Origin: Monosporascus cannonballus
Taxonomy: Eukaryota; Ascomycota; Sordariomycetes; Xylariales
Direction of reading: 5' to 3'
DNA: 64,000 nt
Assembly: GCA_004154925.1 (NCBI GenBank)
Contig: QJNS01000110.1
Coordinates: forward strand, 62,001 to 126,000
Each line of letters opens with the position of its first letter. Within the stretch, counting starts at the first letter, position 1. The notes below the pieces were generated by a model. The model saw only the letters and a program-made list of their open reading frames with translations. It did no database searches and had not been told where the DNA came from. Below are positions 23,801 through 37,329 of this stretch, piece after piece. Position numbers and translations under genes: made by a program.

Positions 23801-25541
23801 ATTCTTTTTTTAATTTGTTTTCGAATTTATTAAACCGTACATATATTTTCGTATGAAATATATTAAATTATTTCCTTTATCGCCTTTTTAAAAGTTTTAA
23901 GCGTTCGAATTGTCGGAAATAAATTCTCTGAAATTCTTAATTTACTCATTGATTCTATAAAATCTGATGATATTTTAGTGATACTATTTTTCTACATTTC
24001 TTATATAATATATAAATTTATACTTTAAATATTCTTCTATTTTGCGGATATGTAATAAACGTTTATCAAAATATAAGTCTATAATAATGTTTTTATAAAG
24101 GCTTTTTACGATGTATTAAATCAATCTTTTTTACAAATTAATAACTTTACTAATTATAAACATATAAAAGTTATTTATTTATAGTTTTTATTTTATAAAA
24201 TGATAATCTGAATATATAGATATTATTCATTTATTTACCTTATCTTTTCAGGCTTAAGTAAAAAAACCGAATGATGTTTTATATATAGCTATAATGCGTT
24301 AATAAATAAATTCCTTCTCATCAATATATATTAAATATTTATATCGCATATAATATACGATTTATATTTTTTCTTATTAATATAAGAATCCTGAGTATAT
24401 CACTTTTATTGATATTTAATATTGATTCTTACTTGTTTTTGAGGTATTTTATTATTTTTAAACGTTTTTAAAAGTAACTTTTCAACTTTATATATTTTGC
24501 GTTAAATATTGTATCGGAATATGTTTGAATACTTTGAAGTGTACAGTCTATTAATATTTTATTTATTTTTATTAAAAGGCTTTTGAATTAAATTAATTTG
24601 TTATATATGTAAGATAAATGTTTAATTGCCTGATTATAGCAGGTGTTTTAACATATTTTAATAACGTTTTGTTTTATTATAATTATAATAATTAATTTAC
24701 CTTCTATTCTTATCTTAAATCGACTCCTACTTTAAAAATACTAATGTTTATCGTGTAATAAAAATATATATTATTGTTTTTTCATTTAATCTATTACTCT
24801 TTACAATTTAAAATATATTGATATTTTTCTTCTCCGATAGATTGATATAATTTATTATTAATTTTAATACTTTCTACAATACATTCAATTTTAGAATTTA
24901 TATTTACAAAATTTAATAACTTTATTTTTACTAATAGTCTTGAATCTTTTATAAACTAAATAACTTAAAATCTTACTTTTATCATTGGTTTATATTATTT
25001 TAAGCCTAAAGTTTCGAATATAATAACATATTTTATAATAAATCTTATTATTATAATCTTAAAATTTATTATATTACTATTTCGTTTGTATTTAGCCTTT
25101 TAAAATTGAGTTTTAATTTATTTGGAAACATACATAATCGAAATTTATTAATAACCCTTCTCATCGTTTTTAATATTTTTCAAATGATCTCTTATTACTG
25201 GTTTAAATTTATCGAAATCATTTTTCGTAAAAAAGCCGTTATAGCAAAAATTATATTTACGAGGGGTTTCAAATTCTAGAAACGGAAATACTTTCGCGTT
25301 TAAATATTGAAATTTCCAACGTTTTTCTATCGTAAATTTCAGATTTTTTACTTTTAAACTCTATTGAAACGGTATAAATTAAGATAACGATCATATATTT
25401 CATATACCCGTGAATTTACTCTTCGAACCTCTAAATTACAGCTTAAAAATATATATTAGCAAAATAATAAGTACGACTTAACATTTGAATTAAAAAGATT
25501 TTAAATAAAGTTTAACAGTATTATTAAATTAATGCTTTTAA
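20900..25541 (-). pseudogene. GyD2 gag-pol remnant
   Basis: Minus-strand relic. The integrase C-terminal GPY/F-type motif is readable near 20950-21010: FKYIGLHKTAKNIQEEKLL. Towards the 5' LTR, 24240-24500 aligns with the gag/protease region of GyD3 (41750-42060). RT and RNase H can be placed only by distance. Frames here, such as 21513-21743, are chance openings in AT-rich DNA. Confidence 0.6.
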
Positions 25542-25932
25542 TATAGAGCGACAAAAACTTTTATTAAGTATTAAACTTAAAACGTATAGATTCATATTGT
25601 TAAAACTATTTTAAAAACTTAAATAATAAAATGACATAAAAATATTTCGTAAGAGTAAAAGTATTTTAAATAATGAGTGTTTACTATAAAAAATATTATT
25701 TAAATTATAGAATTCATACATATATATGTATTATTAAAATAGTAAAGCATTTAAACCCGCTAATACTTCTAGCTTTTTGCATTTTTGAATTTCTTTGTAC
25801 ATCTTACAATGCACAAGGCTTTAAGCTTTTTAAAATTCTTAAGCTAATTGCTTAATTAATATTCGTATCGGATTTTAGCTTTTTCTTATCCCGACTATCT
25901 TCTAAGCACGCTAAGCCTATAAAATTATAATA
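25542..25932 (-). repeat. GyD2 5' LTR
   Basis: 391 bp, TATAGAGCGACAAAAAC to AAAATTATAATA, aligning along its length with the GyD3 LTR and the 19707 copy. The 60-codon frame at 25673-25855 lies entirely within it and is not a gene. Confidence 0.75.
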
Positions 25933-26382
25933 TTTTGTTTAAATATTTTTAATTTTTAAATAAACCGATAAATAAAACTGTTAAATTAAACATTAGACCT
26001 TTATTTACTGTATTATATTAATTATCAGAAATATATCAAAATAATATTAAGGAATAAGAATTTTAGTTTTATATATAATATTTACAGTAGTATATACGAT
26101 AGATTTATTAACGTTAAAGTAACACTTTCAGCACAATGTCCTATATAATTATACGAAAAAATAAAAATAAAACCAAAATTTCTACGGAAATATATATGTA
26201 TATATTATATATAAGAAATGTTAAAATTAAATTTTCGAAAAACGGAAATAATTTATCTCAGTATTAAGCCCTTTTAAATAAAGCGACTTAGTAAAAACAG
26301 GAATTTCAAATATATTAATTTTACAAAACCGCCAAGACGATTGCAAAAAATATGAAATAAAATAATTGTGGAATATTAAGCT
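25933..26382. other. AT-rich flank of GyD2
   Basis: About 450 bp, AT-rich, without a coding frame or repeat that I can identify. A polypyrimidine/poly-A alternation near 26160-26220 is unremarkable. Confidence 0.3.
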
Positions 26383-26620
26383 TTACCTTGATTTCCACGT
26401 TGTATTACTTAAGTTAATAACGAATGCTGTAAAGGTATATACGGCATAAAATAACGTCAGGATTAAAGAGAAATTACGTATAAAATGAAAAATAATTCCA
26501 TATATATTACGCTCTCTCTGTCTTAGAAGATAGCTCCTTCTTGCTCTTTCTTCCGTTAAAACACGACGTTCTATAACGTCTTTAGGCAAAAGACCAGGAA
26601 TATATATAAATAAATAAATT
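26383..26620 (-). pseudogene. Fragment of a membrane-protein-like gene, copy 1
   Basis: Minus-strand frame that opens upstream of the TTG at 26589. It reads LPKDVIERRVLTEERARR, then a basic stretch, then a hydrophobic helix (GIIFHFIRNFSLILTLFY) and AFVINLSNTTWKSR before a stop at 26383. The LPKDVI-x-RR-x-LTEE-x-A-R block recurs at 35999-36110 on the same strand. Charged residues followed by one or two membrane helices suggest a polytopic membrane protein. I do not recognise the family. AT content is high and no start codon is certain, so it is probably a RIP-damaged remnant. Confidence 0.45.
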
Positions 26621-26690
26621 CAGATTTCTTAAAATTATTTCTCTTACATGATTATGAATATATCAGGATTTATTTTAATACTTTACAACA
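26505..26690. repeat. Repeat G, copy 1
   Basis: About 180 bp matching 35999-36175 in the same orientation: ATATATTACGCT, TAGCTCCTTCTTGCTCTTTC, CGTTCTATAACGTCTTTAGG and ATATATATAAATAAA. Differences are mostly C/T. The match stops near GGATTT. Copies are 9.5 kb apart; either two paralogous gene pieces or ends of an unrecognised element. Confidence 0.6.
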
Positions 26691-28721
26691 TTTTTATTGT
26701 ACTAAAATGTTTTTATTTTTAAATTACTTTTTTTTCGTTTAAAACGGCTTATGGATAATTACGAGACTTCTTGGAAAAGGTTTTGCTTAATTATTTCTTT
26801 AATTATTAAAATATTTGTTTTCGCTCGGTCCTTAAATACCAGGTTAGTAAATCGTGTTTTTTTTGCCAATATCGTATTATTATAATCTGAGCCCTTATTT
26901 TTAACATTTAGTCTTATAACTTAAACCTTAAGTGGTCTTTTATTTTATATTTTTGTTTTTGTAATTTATTTTCGGGTTATTACTGGCCTTAATTCGCAAT
27001 ATTCCTTACTAATATTTCCAGTTTGTTAGATTACTTCAAAATAAAATTAAGAAACTATTACAAAATATAGGACTTTTTAGTTATATATTCGTTTATCATT
27101 TAGGTTCGAAATTATAACTAAAACACTTTAATTCGTATACGTACGTTTATTATTTTATTAAGTTCTAAGGTTAAAGATTAATACTTTAAAAAATACGTTA
27201 ATCGGTTAAGATTAATTAACGTTGAGCTTAAAGATTGCCCGGATTTTGAGATAATAAATTCCGTTAAGGCGAAATAGGGAGTTCGCAAAATAAAAGTATA
27301 TATTTTGTATAAATACGAGAATATTATCGTTACCGTGTTTGAGCGGAATAATATCGCATATATACCAGAAAACAAAATTAACGCTAGTTTATATTAAACG
27401 AGACCGTTTTCTTTTTCCCCTATCGAAAATCGGATTATTTTTTTATATTAATATTATAGACGCATCCAGTAATCGTCAATTTAAAAACGGATATTATTTT
27501 GTAAATAATAAAAGATTTGAAATTGGAAAAATAATTTATATTTTTAAATTTGTCACCGAATAAGAAAAAGAATTAAATTTTATTTTCGCTATATAATTTA
27601 CGTCTATATACTTTTCTTTAGAAATTTTATAATAAAAATATTCGCCTTTTCTATTATTAATATCTTTAAACGAAAATTCGTTATCGCTATTTTGTATTTC
27701 GTCACGAAATCTATTTTCAAATTTCTCAAAAATGTTTTTATAATTTATTATAAAATTAATTTTTTATAGTTAAATCATAACAAAACGTAAAACGTACCTC
27801 AATTCCGCTGTTCTCTTAAGATATTTAACTATATATTATCTTTATTTTTATAAAAATCGGCGGAACCTTGGTTTAAAAGAAGTGTAATAATTCTTGTTAT
27901 ATTTATAATATAATTCGTATTATAACGAAAAGGTTATTATCCGTTATTTTAAAAAACGATTGTAATCGTATAATAATAAATAAAATATCCGGAACCATAC
28001 ATACATTCGCGGGAAAATATATATGTAAATAGAATACATAAAGATAAACAATTTATTACGTTAATTTCGTTTATTCCGACTTTTTAAATTTTTATAACAA
28101 AAGAAAAATGATGGTTGTTAACCAGGATATATAGTAGCGAAACGTATACCTTCTTGTCGATGGAATAAGTAGCGTTGCGAAAATAAAAACGAAAAAAGGT
28201 ATTTTGGAAAAGACAGTATATAATTATTATGTAAAAATATACAAATTTAATATGCGCTATAATTTCAAGATACAAATAAAGAATTATGCAAAATAATTCA
28301 AATAAGTTGCAATTAAATTATTTATCTGTTTTTAACTAAACGTTTCAAAGACGATATATAAATAGTTTAACGAAAGAAACTACCGTATACTTTACCAATA
28401 GCTTTAAGGTATATTCGACAAATAATAGAATATAATATGTTTGTAGAACATATAGTTTATGTCTAAAATAAAATAAATATTTTTCAAAACTTTAAGTTAT
28501 TACGTTTATAATTAATATTACTATTTGTTATTTTATTATACTTTTTAAAAACGAAAATATTTATAAAAATTCATTTTTATAATTCGAAACTTTATTCTTA
28601 TTTTTTGCTAATCTTATATTTTCTTTTTATTTTATTTAAAACTAATTATAACCTAAAATAATAAATACCCCCGTTACATAAGTCTTTAAATTATTAATTT
28701 ATACTATATATATATTTCAAA
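26691..28721. other. AT-rich region, short frames only
   Basis: Two frames (27178-27375 minus, 27339-27563 plus) overlap each other and match nothing I know; the minus one has membrane-like residues. The frame at 28084-28275 minus is also probably chance. Base composition is like neighbouring RIP-affected DNA. No LTR, tRNA or repeat seen. Confidence 0.3.
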
Positions 28722-29060
28722 ATGAAACTGAAAACGAAAACGATGTTAGGGAATATAACTTTGGCGGATGTTATAGATATAATTAAGCCAGATATCGCGA
28801 AAGTCTTTATTGTTATAAATACCCTGTTAATTATTAATATAGTAATAATGGATAATTTAACGCAAATCGCCGGTTTAATGATAATCGCAACAATAATTAA
28901 AATGCTAAAATTTATAAGCACGGATAAAGAAATTCTTTTTTTAAAACCTCAACGGAAAATGATAAAGGCCGTAATTATAATTGTCCTAAAAGCTGGCATC
29001 GTTAATATAAAATATAAAAGAATGATTAAAATTACGCACAAACAAATATCATCATGTTAA
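28722..29060 (+). pseudogene. Ile/Lys-rich 112-codon frame of unknown origin
   Basis: Open from ATG to TAA, MKLKTKTMLGNITLADVIDI at the start and KRMIKITHKQISSC at the end. Many Ile codons (ATA/ATT) could derive from Thr (ACA/ACT) by C->T, which would make the ancestor Thr-rich. No motif, signal or family recognised. It is the longest plus-strand frame between GyD2 and GyD3, but one frame of this size is expected by chance in AT-rich DNA only occasionally. The overlapping minus frame (28694-28921) is less diverse and left out. Confidence 0.25.
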
Positions 29061-30244
29061 AATTAATAATAAAATATATTTTAATAATAATCGCAAAAAT
29101 ATTAATAAATTTCAAAATAAATAAATATAAACAAATATAAATACTTATATTTTAATTAAAGGGTTTATACAAGAAAAAACAGATATTCACTTTTCGCTTA
29201 TAAGATCAATATCGAGAGCAATGTAATTAATTTTTATTACGATATTTCTTTTTAAAATAACTATAATAAAATGATCATACATAGAATTATCCAAACGTTA
29301 ATATAATGCAATTATAAATATATTTTCGAAAAGAAGTAATGTTTGTATGCGTAATATTATATAGAAATGCTAATATAACGCTCGAAAATTACTAAAATAG
29401 TTCACGGCGCTTTTAAAATACAAACGATAGAAAATAATTACCAAATTTTAAAATGGACGAAGTTTACGACATAATATTTATTAAATTATTTTATCGAAAA
29501 AACAAATTAGATAGACTTTTTAAAAACATATTTATTATCGCTTAAAAATAACGCTTTAATATAATTTAAAATGAATTCAATTTTTCGATATAAACTATAT
29601 TAATATTTTAGGACATATATTTTAATTATAGAAATTCGTTTTTATTACCGCAATCTTTGCAGAAAGAAATATCAAAATTTGAAATTTAAAAACTTAATCG
29701 AACTTATGAAAAAAGCAATCTTGACTTTAAAATTCTTAAATATTATTCGCGGCACATTTAAAATAGCCATATTCGATATCAAAATAAGATTAACCTAATT
29801 TTTTAAGCCTAATATATTCTTAAACACCACATTTCTTGTCGATTACAGTATTTCGATAAATGTCTCGGATAAAATAATAATAATTATATTTTAAAACAAT
29901 ATTTAAAGTTTTATAAAAATAATTAATAAATTGAAACTTATTTAAAAAACACATTTTAACTCTAGTAAATGCGATTATTCCACTTTTTTATAATACTCGC
30001 GGTACTTATTTTTTATATTAACTTTCCAAAGTTCGACGCCAAAGATGTAAAAAGAATTACGCATTTATCCGGAAATACGATAACGTAATTAATTATATTA
30101 TATTAACGGATTTACTAAAACTGATTTTATTCTCAAAATATACGTCCAAATTTACAGGGTTATGAAACAAAATCCAAATTTAATAAAATCGAAAATAATA
30201 AAAACGAAAGTTATTTTTTATAACATAAAAAAGTCGGTTTTCGC
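29061..30244. other. AT-rich spacer
   Basis: No gene, repeat or structured element seen. Stops in all frames; composition like the surrounding RIP-affected DNA. Confidence 0.3.
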
Positions 30245-30600
30245 TTAAACGGCCGCCGCATTAAACAAAAAAGTTATCAGCATATACCAGCCGATTACGA
30301 AAGTCGAAAATATTTGGCTTTCGGAAAAGTTTAAAATAATTAATGAAATAATACACGTTATATATTCGGTAAAGATAATGGTAAAAAACGTATAAAATGC
30401 CGTATACGAAAATAAAGTAGAATTTAAGGAAATAACACTATTGTTCGAAATACAGTGCCTACATAATATGCCAAAAATAATGATCATAAATAAAATGCAT
30501 ATATACATTATCAATCTAACTCTGACGTAATATTTTAAAAAGCTTTGAAAAATAAAAAGAATTTAATAGGTAAAAGATATCGTTCTAATATCAAAGAGAA
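30245..30600 (-). pseudogene. Polytopic membrane protein fragment
   Basis: Minus-strand frame of 89 codons from the track start and open further upstream to about 30600 (LLNSFYFQSFLKYYVRVRL). Hydrophobic segments are IMYICILFMIIIFGIL, FSYTAFYTFFTIIFTEYITC-IISLIIL and STFVIGWYMLITFLFNAA, so three or four membrane helices. Loops are compositionally normal (LCRHCISNNSVISLNST, NFSESQI). This diversity is unlike chance AT-rich frames and suggests a piece of a real gene, on the same strand as the fragments at 26383-26620 and 35612-36112. Family not recognised; the rest of the gene cannot be traced. Confidence 0.45.
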
Positions 30601-33600
30601 TAGATATTAACTTTATCACGAAGTAACAGGATGAAATTAAACCGATACTTTCTTATTCGTTAAAAATCTAGAATCAGAAATTTCTAAATAAAGAATTTAA
30701 TAAAATATATTATTTCGGCAAAATAAATCAAATAATAACCTTTAAAAGTTTTATTTATCTCTTTTTGATAATATAATAAATAATAAACTGAATTTGAAAA
30801 AAAAACAGGAAATCTTTTTAGATTTTCGAAAGTTAAATAAAATCTTAATATTTAACGTATATTTCATACTTAATTAAAACTTTATTTTTCAAAAATAAAA
30901 AAAACAAAATATAAACACAACGCTATGTTAAACGGGTTTTAATGTTTATATTATTTTTCAATTTATAAAAAATATAAAAATAAAATAAATGTAATTTTAC
31001 TTAAAAGTTTCGAAATCTTTAAAATAATCTTTGCAACGTTTTGAGATAATTTTATATAAGTTTAGCATTTTATAAACCGTATCTTTTAAACCGTAAATAA
31101 TTTTGTTATTATTTATATAAACAATTTAATAATTTTGAATAAAATCACCAAAATTTGTATTAAATGTATTAACACGATTTTAAAAATATTTTTAAAACGG
31201 CCTTATATTAAGTGTTTCGAAAATGATTCTAAGCCATATAATAGTTAATCTTTTTTGGATTTAAAATCTACAATTTTGGTCTATTTATTATCAAAGACCG
31301 CATTTATTTATTACTTAAATTTATTTTCCTTTCCAACTTTAAGGTCGTGGAAATATATATTAGGATAATCGCACTTTTTCGGTAGTTTGTTTTTTAATAC
31401 TAGAAAAAGAAATAAAACCTTTACAAAAGAATATAACGATATTAGAAAAAAAGACGTAAGGATATTACTCTTTCTTAAAAATCGGTTAATGTAAAAAAAC
31501 AATAGATTTCGAAAAAAATCTTTATCTCAATTAAAATAAAAAAGACTTTATTATTCTATAGAAATTGATAGCGAAAATATGTTATTTCGTATATTGCAAT
31601 TATAAATTCGTTAATTTTATCAAAATAAATATTTTTTACAGTTGGATATAGGAATAATAATTTTATACTGCCTAAATTAAGACAGAAAATAGATATATAT
31701 AAATTTAGTCGAATTAATTGTATTCTTTTAAAAAAAATCTTCTAAAGTTAAAACGAAATATATTAGTATAAAATTCAAAATTACGAATTTCGTATAAATC
31801 GCACAGAATTTCTAAATTTAAATTTAATTATATATTCGGTCGGTAATTATCTTAATAATGAATAAGGCCTACGATTACTAAACTTTACAAAAGTAAATAC
31901 CAAATTTATAATATTAATTTAATTTTTTCTATTTTTATTTCCATATTTATTATATTTTAGACAAAGTCAATTTCGTACGCGATATTTTTTTAAATTTACG
32001 AGCAGTACCAAACACTATAAATAGAAAAAAACCTTAAAATCCTAACAATTCCACATTTAATAATATAACGGAAAACTTTAAGTATATATTTAAAAATGAA
32101 AATAACATAAACAAACATTTTAAGTCCCGTTTTAATAAAAATTACGCCAAGAATAAAAAACAATTTACAATTATAGCAGAACTTAAAAAAAATCAAAAAC
32201 GGTTAACTTACTAAATACTTTTAATAAGCTTTTAAAAATGATTTATTTCGTAATATTAATAAAATAGGTAAAGGAAATTTATACATACTGTTTGTATATA
32301 TTAACGGAAATTTCGATTTAGTTCATAACAGAACATACTATTTTAATGTAAAACAAATATTATATAATTTAAAGTTATTTATATTGCCAAAGCTTTCCAA
32401 AAAAAACGAAATAATTCATTACATTAAATATTATTCTTTTTATCGTATAAATAATATATTTCGAAAGTCATTATTCGAAAAAGTAATACTTATACATAAT
32501 TCTCTAATTCTGTTTTATATTTTAATATAAAGTTTTATTATCCGTTTCTTAATTATTTTCTTTAAAAAAACCGTATAACATATTGTTATTGTCGAGAAAT
32601 TTAATGCGTTAGTAACTGTAGCATATAAAATTTCTAAAAAAAAGATTTTACAACCAAATTACATTAAATATAAAACTATAAATTATATAAATATTATTCT
32701 CAACTCAATGTATTTTATCGATAAAAATATATTAATTAACATAATTTTAAACAAAAATCCGAAATTACTTTCAACGTTTAATAAAAATATTTCACAACAC
32801 TTAATACAAAATACATGATTTGTATTTATTATTATTTTTAAGGTTTTATAAATCAAAATTATGTTGCTCTTTTAATATAATTTTAACCAAATCGCTTTAA
32901 GCGTAATTGATTATCACTAAAATAAATTAATTTCCGAATTAAAATTTCGATTAATATCAAACGTCTTTAAAATAATTAAAATATTTTATAGTTTCGAAAG
33001 GTTTAAGGCTTTATATAAATATAAAACGAAAACAATAATCGATTTCGTAATTACGGCTTCGAAAATTAAATATAATTTCAAATAAAGTTAATGTTAATTT
33101 GACGAAAATAATAAAAAATATTTTCCTATTTATAGAAAATAATATTTTTCTGAAAAGCACGTTTACAAATAATTATCGTACAAATCGACCTTTTTACGAA
33201 TATTAAAAAAATAAATAATTTGTTATACGAACTTAACTCTTTATAATATTAATAAATTTACCGAATATTTTTAATCATATATTTATTCTTTACGCTAAAA
33301 AACAAAACCAGATTATTTAGGAAAACCTTAATCGTAACGAATATTTATTATAAATAATAATAACGAATATATTTTTAAAAGCCAAACCACAGGTGTTTCG
33401 TAACATTTCGCATAGAAACATTTAACACTTTTTAAAATACTCTATATAATAAAAATATATAATGTAAATTGTAATAAATACTGGTTTTAAATTCTTTTAA
33501 TAAAAATATAATAAACTTTATTAAAAAAAAATAGAATCGCACATATAAATCTTTTAAAAAGATTGATATTGAAAGAACCTATAATAATAAAAGATATATA

Positions 33601-35611
33601 TAATAATAACTTAAAAAATTACAAAAGCGTGTATATTGCTTTACAGCCAACAAAGGATAAAATATTTTGCAAATTATTAAACGAATTATATGTAAAAAAA
33701 TTCTTAAAAACTTTGACAGGTTTAATTTTCTTCAAATAAAAATATTTTATATTAGTTTAATTCGCTTTTTCTGTTTTCGTTTTAGCTTTATCATTATAAC
33801 TTATATTGTGTATTAAATATTTATTATTTTTACTTTATTCTTTTGTATTAAATTTAATTTTTGAGCGCAAGCACTACCTTTTGTATTTAATTATTATTTT
33901 AATTTTCGAAAATCGATTTTATTTTCATTTTCTATTTTAATTTTAAGTTTCCTTGATACTGTTTTTATTTATTAATTGTAAACTATACTATGTAATAATA
34001 ATAAATCTTAATTTATATTTACGAATAAATATTTTAATTATCAAAACGTTTTTCTGACTATTTAAAAAAACTGTTAATTAAAATAAATAATATATTTTAT
34101 ATATTAATATTAAAAAATATATTTTAAAAATAGTGCAGCAATAGATTTATAATCAAAATATTCGTGATTAATATTATGATATAAAACGGCATTTACATTT
34201 AAACGAGCTTATAAACGAAAATAATCTTAACTTTATTTCCATTATCAAAAATGCTATAAACATTTAAAAAAACCATTTTACGATTTATTTGCTAAAATCT
34301 CAATAAAATATTTACCATATGTTAAATAAATATTTTAATACTTAATATTTTAAATCATTTTCGGAAACAATCTTATATTAAACGGCCTATGCGATTTTAT
34401 ACATAATTTAGCAAAAACCATATATAAATGATTTCTTCCGATAAAGCTTTTAATAAACTTAACGAAACCAACATCAAATATACTAAAGGTTATATGTATA
34501 TACGATAACGTGAAAAGCTACGAATTTAATACCTGACCTTTTATAATTAAATATTATTTCAAAATGTCGGTATTAATACTCTTTTACGTTAATTTTACAA
34601 AATATTGAATTCTCGATATTTAGATAGTGATAATAAAAAAAGGAAGAAGAATAACGGAGGTTTCATATATAACGGTATGGTATAAGCTTTATATTTTTAA
34701 TTTTAGAAATAAAAGGAATTCAAAATCAATATTAGAAAAATAAAAATAATTCGAATTTATTGTTTTTAACCACCTTTAATAAAAAACGAATTGATAAGCA
34801 AATAACAGTAAATTTCGCGCATATTATATTTTAACGGTTTGGGATTTATATTTAAAAATCAATATATTCATAACGGAAATATTGATATCACAAATATCGA
34901 CGACGATAATTAAATTTACGAAAAGGTCGATATTATATAATGAATTAAAATGTCATATTTTTCTAAATACGAAAACGGATAAAAAGGTTTTTATCTACAA
35001 TTAAATAAGCTTAATAAATATTAAATATTACCATATTTTCATTAATAAATGTTTTTGAATTATACGTATTTTTGGTAATTAAAATAAAATATAAATTAAC
35101 AAATTATATACAGTTTAATAAAAATGTTTAAACGAAATTAAATAAGTATTATGTTTATTAAAAAGAACCAGAAAATTATTATATAAAAATATATTTTAGT
35201 GATATTTATAAAACAGTTTATTTTAAAAAAAATAAAATCGATGATACACTTTTTATTAATATCGATAAATATCTTTAAAAACTTTGTAAAAAAATATATG
35301 TACAATGCTTTTTAATTATATAAAACCAGTTGTAAAAGGCTAACGAATAATGACGAAAGTTCTTTAAATAAAATTATCAATGTTAAATATAATATTAATG
35401 TATTAATAATAAATAGCAAAAAGCACGTAATATCGAAATTTGTATTAATTCCATTTTTTTAATTTACCGTATAATTGAATATATTAAAAAATATAAATAG
35501 TACAATGTTAGAACCATTTTCTAAAATAAATTAATTAACTGTTAATATTTTTTTCAAAGTTTAAGACAAAAGGTTTAGTTATTATATAAATATAAATGAA
35601 TATTATAATTA
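30601..35611. other. 5-kb AT-rich region without supportable gene
   Basis: Very AT-rich, with only short frames (31311-31502, 31996-32196 minus) of Phe/Ile/Lys/Tyr-rich composition that I take as chance. A slightly GC-richer spot lies near 34630-34690. No LTR pair or tandem array found by eye. Confidence 0.35.
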
Positions 35612-36112
35612 TTAATATAACAATAAAATTTTAATTGCCGTCTGATAAATATCTATTAATTCATTTCTACTTATAATTACATTATTTAAAATTATTCCGG
35701 TTATATTTTTAATACCCGTTACTGTATCTAGCAATTTTCTATTGACGTTTTTATTTGCCGAAACCTTTCCCGTAACGGCTAAAATAAAAACAAACAAATA
35801 AATTTCGAATACGCCAAATTTTCGACATAATAAATCGAAATAATAAAGGCCTTCTTATTAGAAAACGCTATGTAAATAACGGCGGCCTTTCCGCCTCGGG
35901 ACAGCGGCCCATAAGAATTTATCGGCGATTAACGGGCTAGGAAATAACAAAAATCGGTAGAAAAAACGAAAATATTTCGTTCCTTTTCGGTAAACGGCAT
36001 ATATTACGCTTTTTCTATCTTGGGAAATAGCTCTTTCTGGCTTTTTTTCCGTTAAGATACGACGTCTTATAACGTCTTATAACGTTTTTAGGTAGAAGAC
36101 TATGACTATATA
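35612..36112 (-). pseudogene. Fragment of a membrane-protein-like gene, copy 2
   Basis: Minus-strand frame readable over about 165 codons: RRRILTEKKPERAISQDRKS near 36063-36004, FLLFPSPLIADKFLW, AAVPRRKGRRYLHSVF, two adjacent TAA stops near 35847, LCRKFGVFEIYLFVFILAV, then TGKVSANKNVNRKLLDTVTG and a C-terminus at 35612. The N-terminal block matches copy 1 at 26383-26620. An 11-bp tandem duplication (GTCTTATAAC, 36063-36083) shifts the frame at the 5' side. Some blocks (35880-35930 on +) have near-normal GC. Likely a RIP-damaged host gene of unknown family. Confidence 0.5.
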
Positions 36113-36175
36113 TAAATAGACAAACTCACACTTTTAGAAACTATTTCTTTTAAAGAATTATAAATACATTGGGAT
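35999..36175. repeat. Repeat G, copy 2
   Basis: Partner of 26505-26690 in the same orientation, including ATATATTACGCT, TTTTTTCCGTTAA and TATAACGT..TTTTAGG, ending near GGGATTTG. See copy 1 for interpretation. Confidence 0.6.
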
Positions 36176-36738
36176 TTGCTCTAACAATATTGCCAAAAAA
36201 AGAGAACTTATCTATTATCTAATTAAATAAAAAATTATTCAAATTTCGAATATACTTAGAAACCAATAAGAAACCTTTTAAATACTCAGCGTTTATTAAG
36301 AAATTTTCACTAGCAATAACGGACGTATCTTAATTAATAATAGATTAATCGATAATATCGATATCGGCCTAGTCGGTCGAGATCGCGACTTAAATTAACG
36401 TAACTGTTATAATCATAACCTTTAATTACTTTTATTCTTTTTTACAACGTTTAAATTCCTTTATTTCCTTCGTATCTTACATATTCTGTGGGAATATTTC
36501 GATATTACGAAGGCGAAAATTCTTTTTTTTTCGCAATATACCTAAACCGCGGAAAAGTTCGTTAAGATATTATTAAGCGTTTAATGATTCCTTTTTAGAA
36601 GTGCGTTTTTTTAATTTCAAAAGATTTTTTGAAATGACAAACTTTTTGTATTTAAATTTAAAAAACCAAAAAAGTTATAAAAGCTTTTATAAACAGTATA
36701 AAGTAAATAAGTTCTGGAATTGTAATAAATTTTACAAA
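36176..36738. other. Left flank of GyD3, no gene seen
   Basis: A moderately AT-rich stretch with a GC-richer patch (GGCCTAGTCGGTCGAGATCG near 36365-36385). The 97-codon frame 36601-36894 crosses the LTR boundary at 36744 and is not a gene. It ends with TCTTG (36739-36743), the GyD3 target site. Confidence 0.4.
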
Positions 36739-36743
36739 TCTTG

Positions 36744-37159
36744 TGTGACGGCTTGGGGGTTTCACCAACTATTAAATCTTAGTCGTACAGGTTTATGTTG
36801 GCAGAAGTATCGTAAGAATCTGAGCAATAAATGCAGTAATCGTATTACGTTGCGTAATTCCAAAAATGCCTTAGATAACGATATTATATTGTAAACTAAA
36901 GCTATCTAAATTATGGAAATAATATGCATATATATTTTATTTTAGTTCAAATACTTTGGATTAACTTAAAAATATTTAGTTAATTAAGTCCTCTTAAGCC
37001 CCTTTAAGCCTTCGTAACTTAATTAGCTTAAGGTCCTTAAGCTAATAATAAAGTTTAAGCCGATTAAGCCGGTTACGTAACTTCTTAACGTAGGTCGGGG
37101 CCTAATTTTCCTTAAGGGCCCGACCGTCCGTAAGGGGCCAAAACCGTTAAGTTATAACA
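36744..37159 (-). repeat. GyD3 3' LTR
   Basis: 416 bp, TGTGACGGCTTGGGGG to AGTTATAACA. It retains GC-rich runs (GGGCCCGACCGTCCGTAAGG). Partner 43313-43737. Confidence 0.92.
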
Positions 37160-37175
37160 CGACCTCCTTTTTTCC
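37160..37175 (-). promoter_or_regulatory. GyD3 polypurine tract
   Basis: CGACCTCCTTTTTTCC on +, purine-rich on the minus strand, directly inside the 3' LTR; the expected primer site for plus-strand DNA synthesis of a minus-strand element. Confidence 0.75.
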
Positions 37176-37329
37176 AGGATATTTGTCCCTAAAAATCAGA
37201 TTATTCGTTTATTGGCTTTTGGTAAGTAATTTTCCTTTTTTCATACTTATTATGTTAAGTTGTATCGAAAAAATGTTGTTTTTGTAAGCATATTAATGTT
37301 TTAGTTTTTTCAAAATATATTAATCGTTT

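Larger units (their letters stand above)
19707..25932 (-). mobile_element. GyD2: eroded Gypsy element of the GyD family
   Basis: Minus-strand element bounded by LTRs 19707-20101 and 25542-25932, about 6.2 kb. Integrase end, antisense ORF and gag-protease region align in order with GyD1 and GyD3. It is the most AT-shifted of the three GyD copies and probably the oldest or most often RIP-treated. No clear target duplication (TTGAA left, TTTTG right). Confidence 0.8.

Noticed and set aside
28694..28921. Minus-strand frame overlapping 28722-29060
   Set aside because: Low-complexity Ile/Val-rich complement of the plus-strand frame.
36601..36894. 97-codon plus-strand frame
   Set aside because: It crosses the GyD3 target site and LTR boundary at 36744, and the homologous LTRs do not keep the frame.
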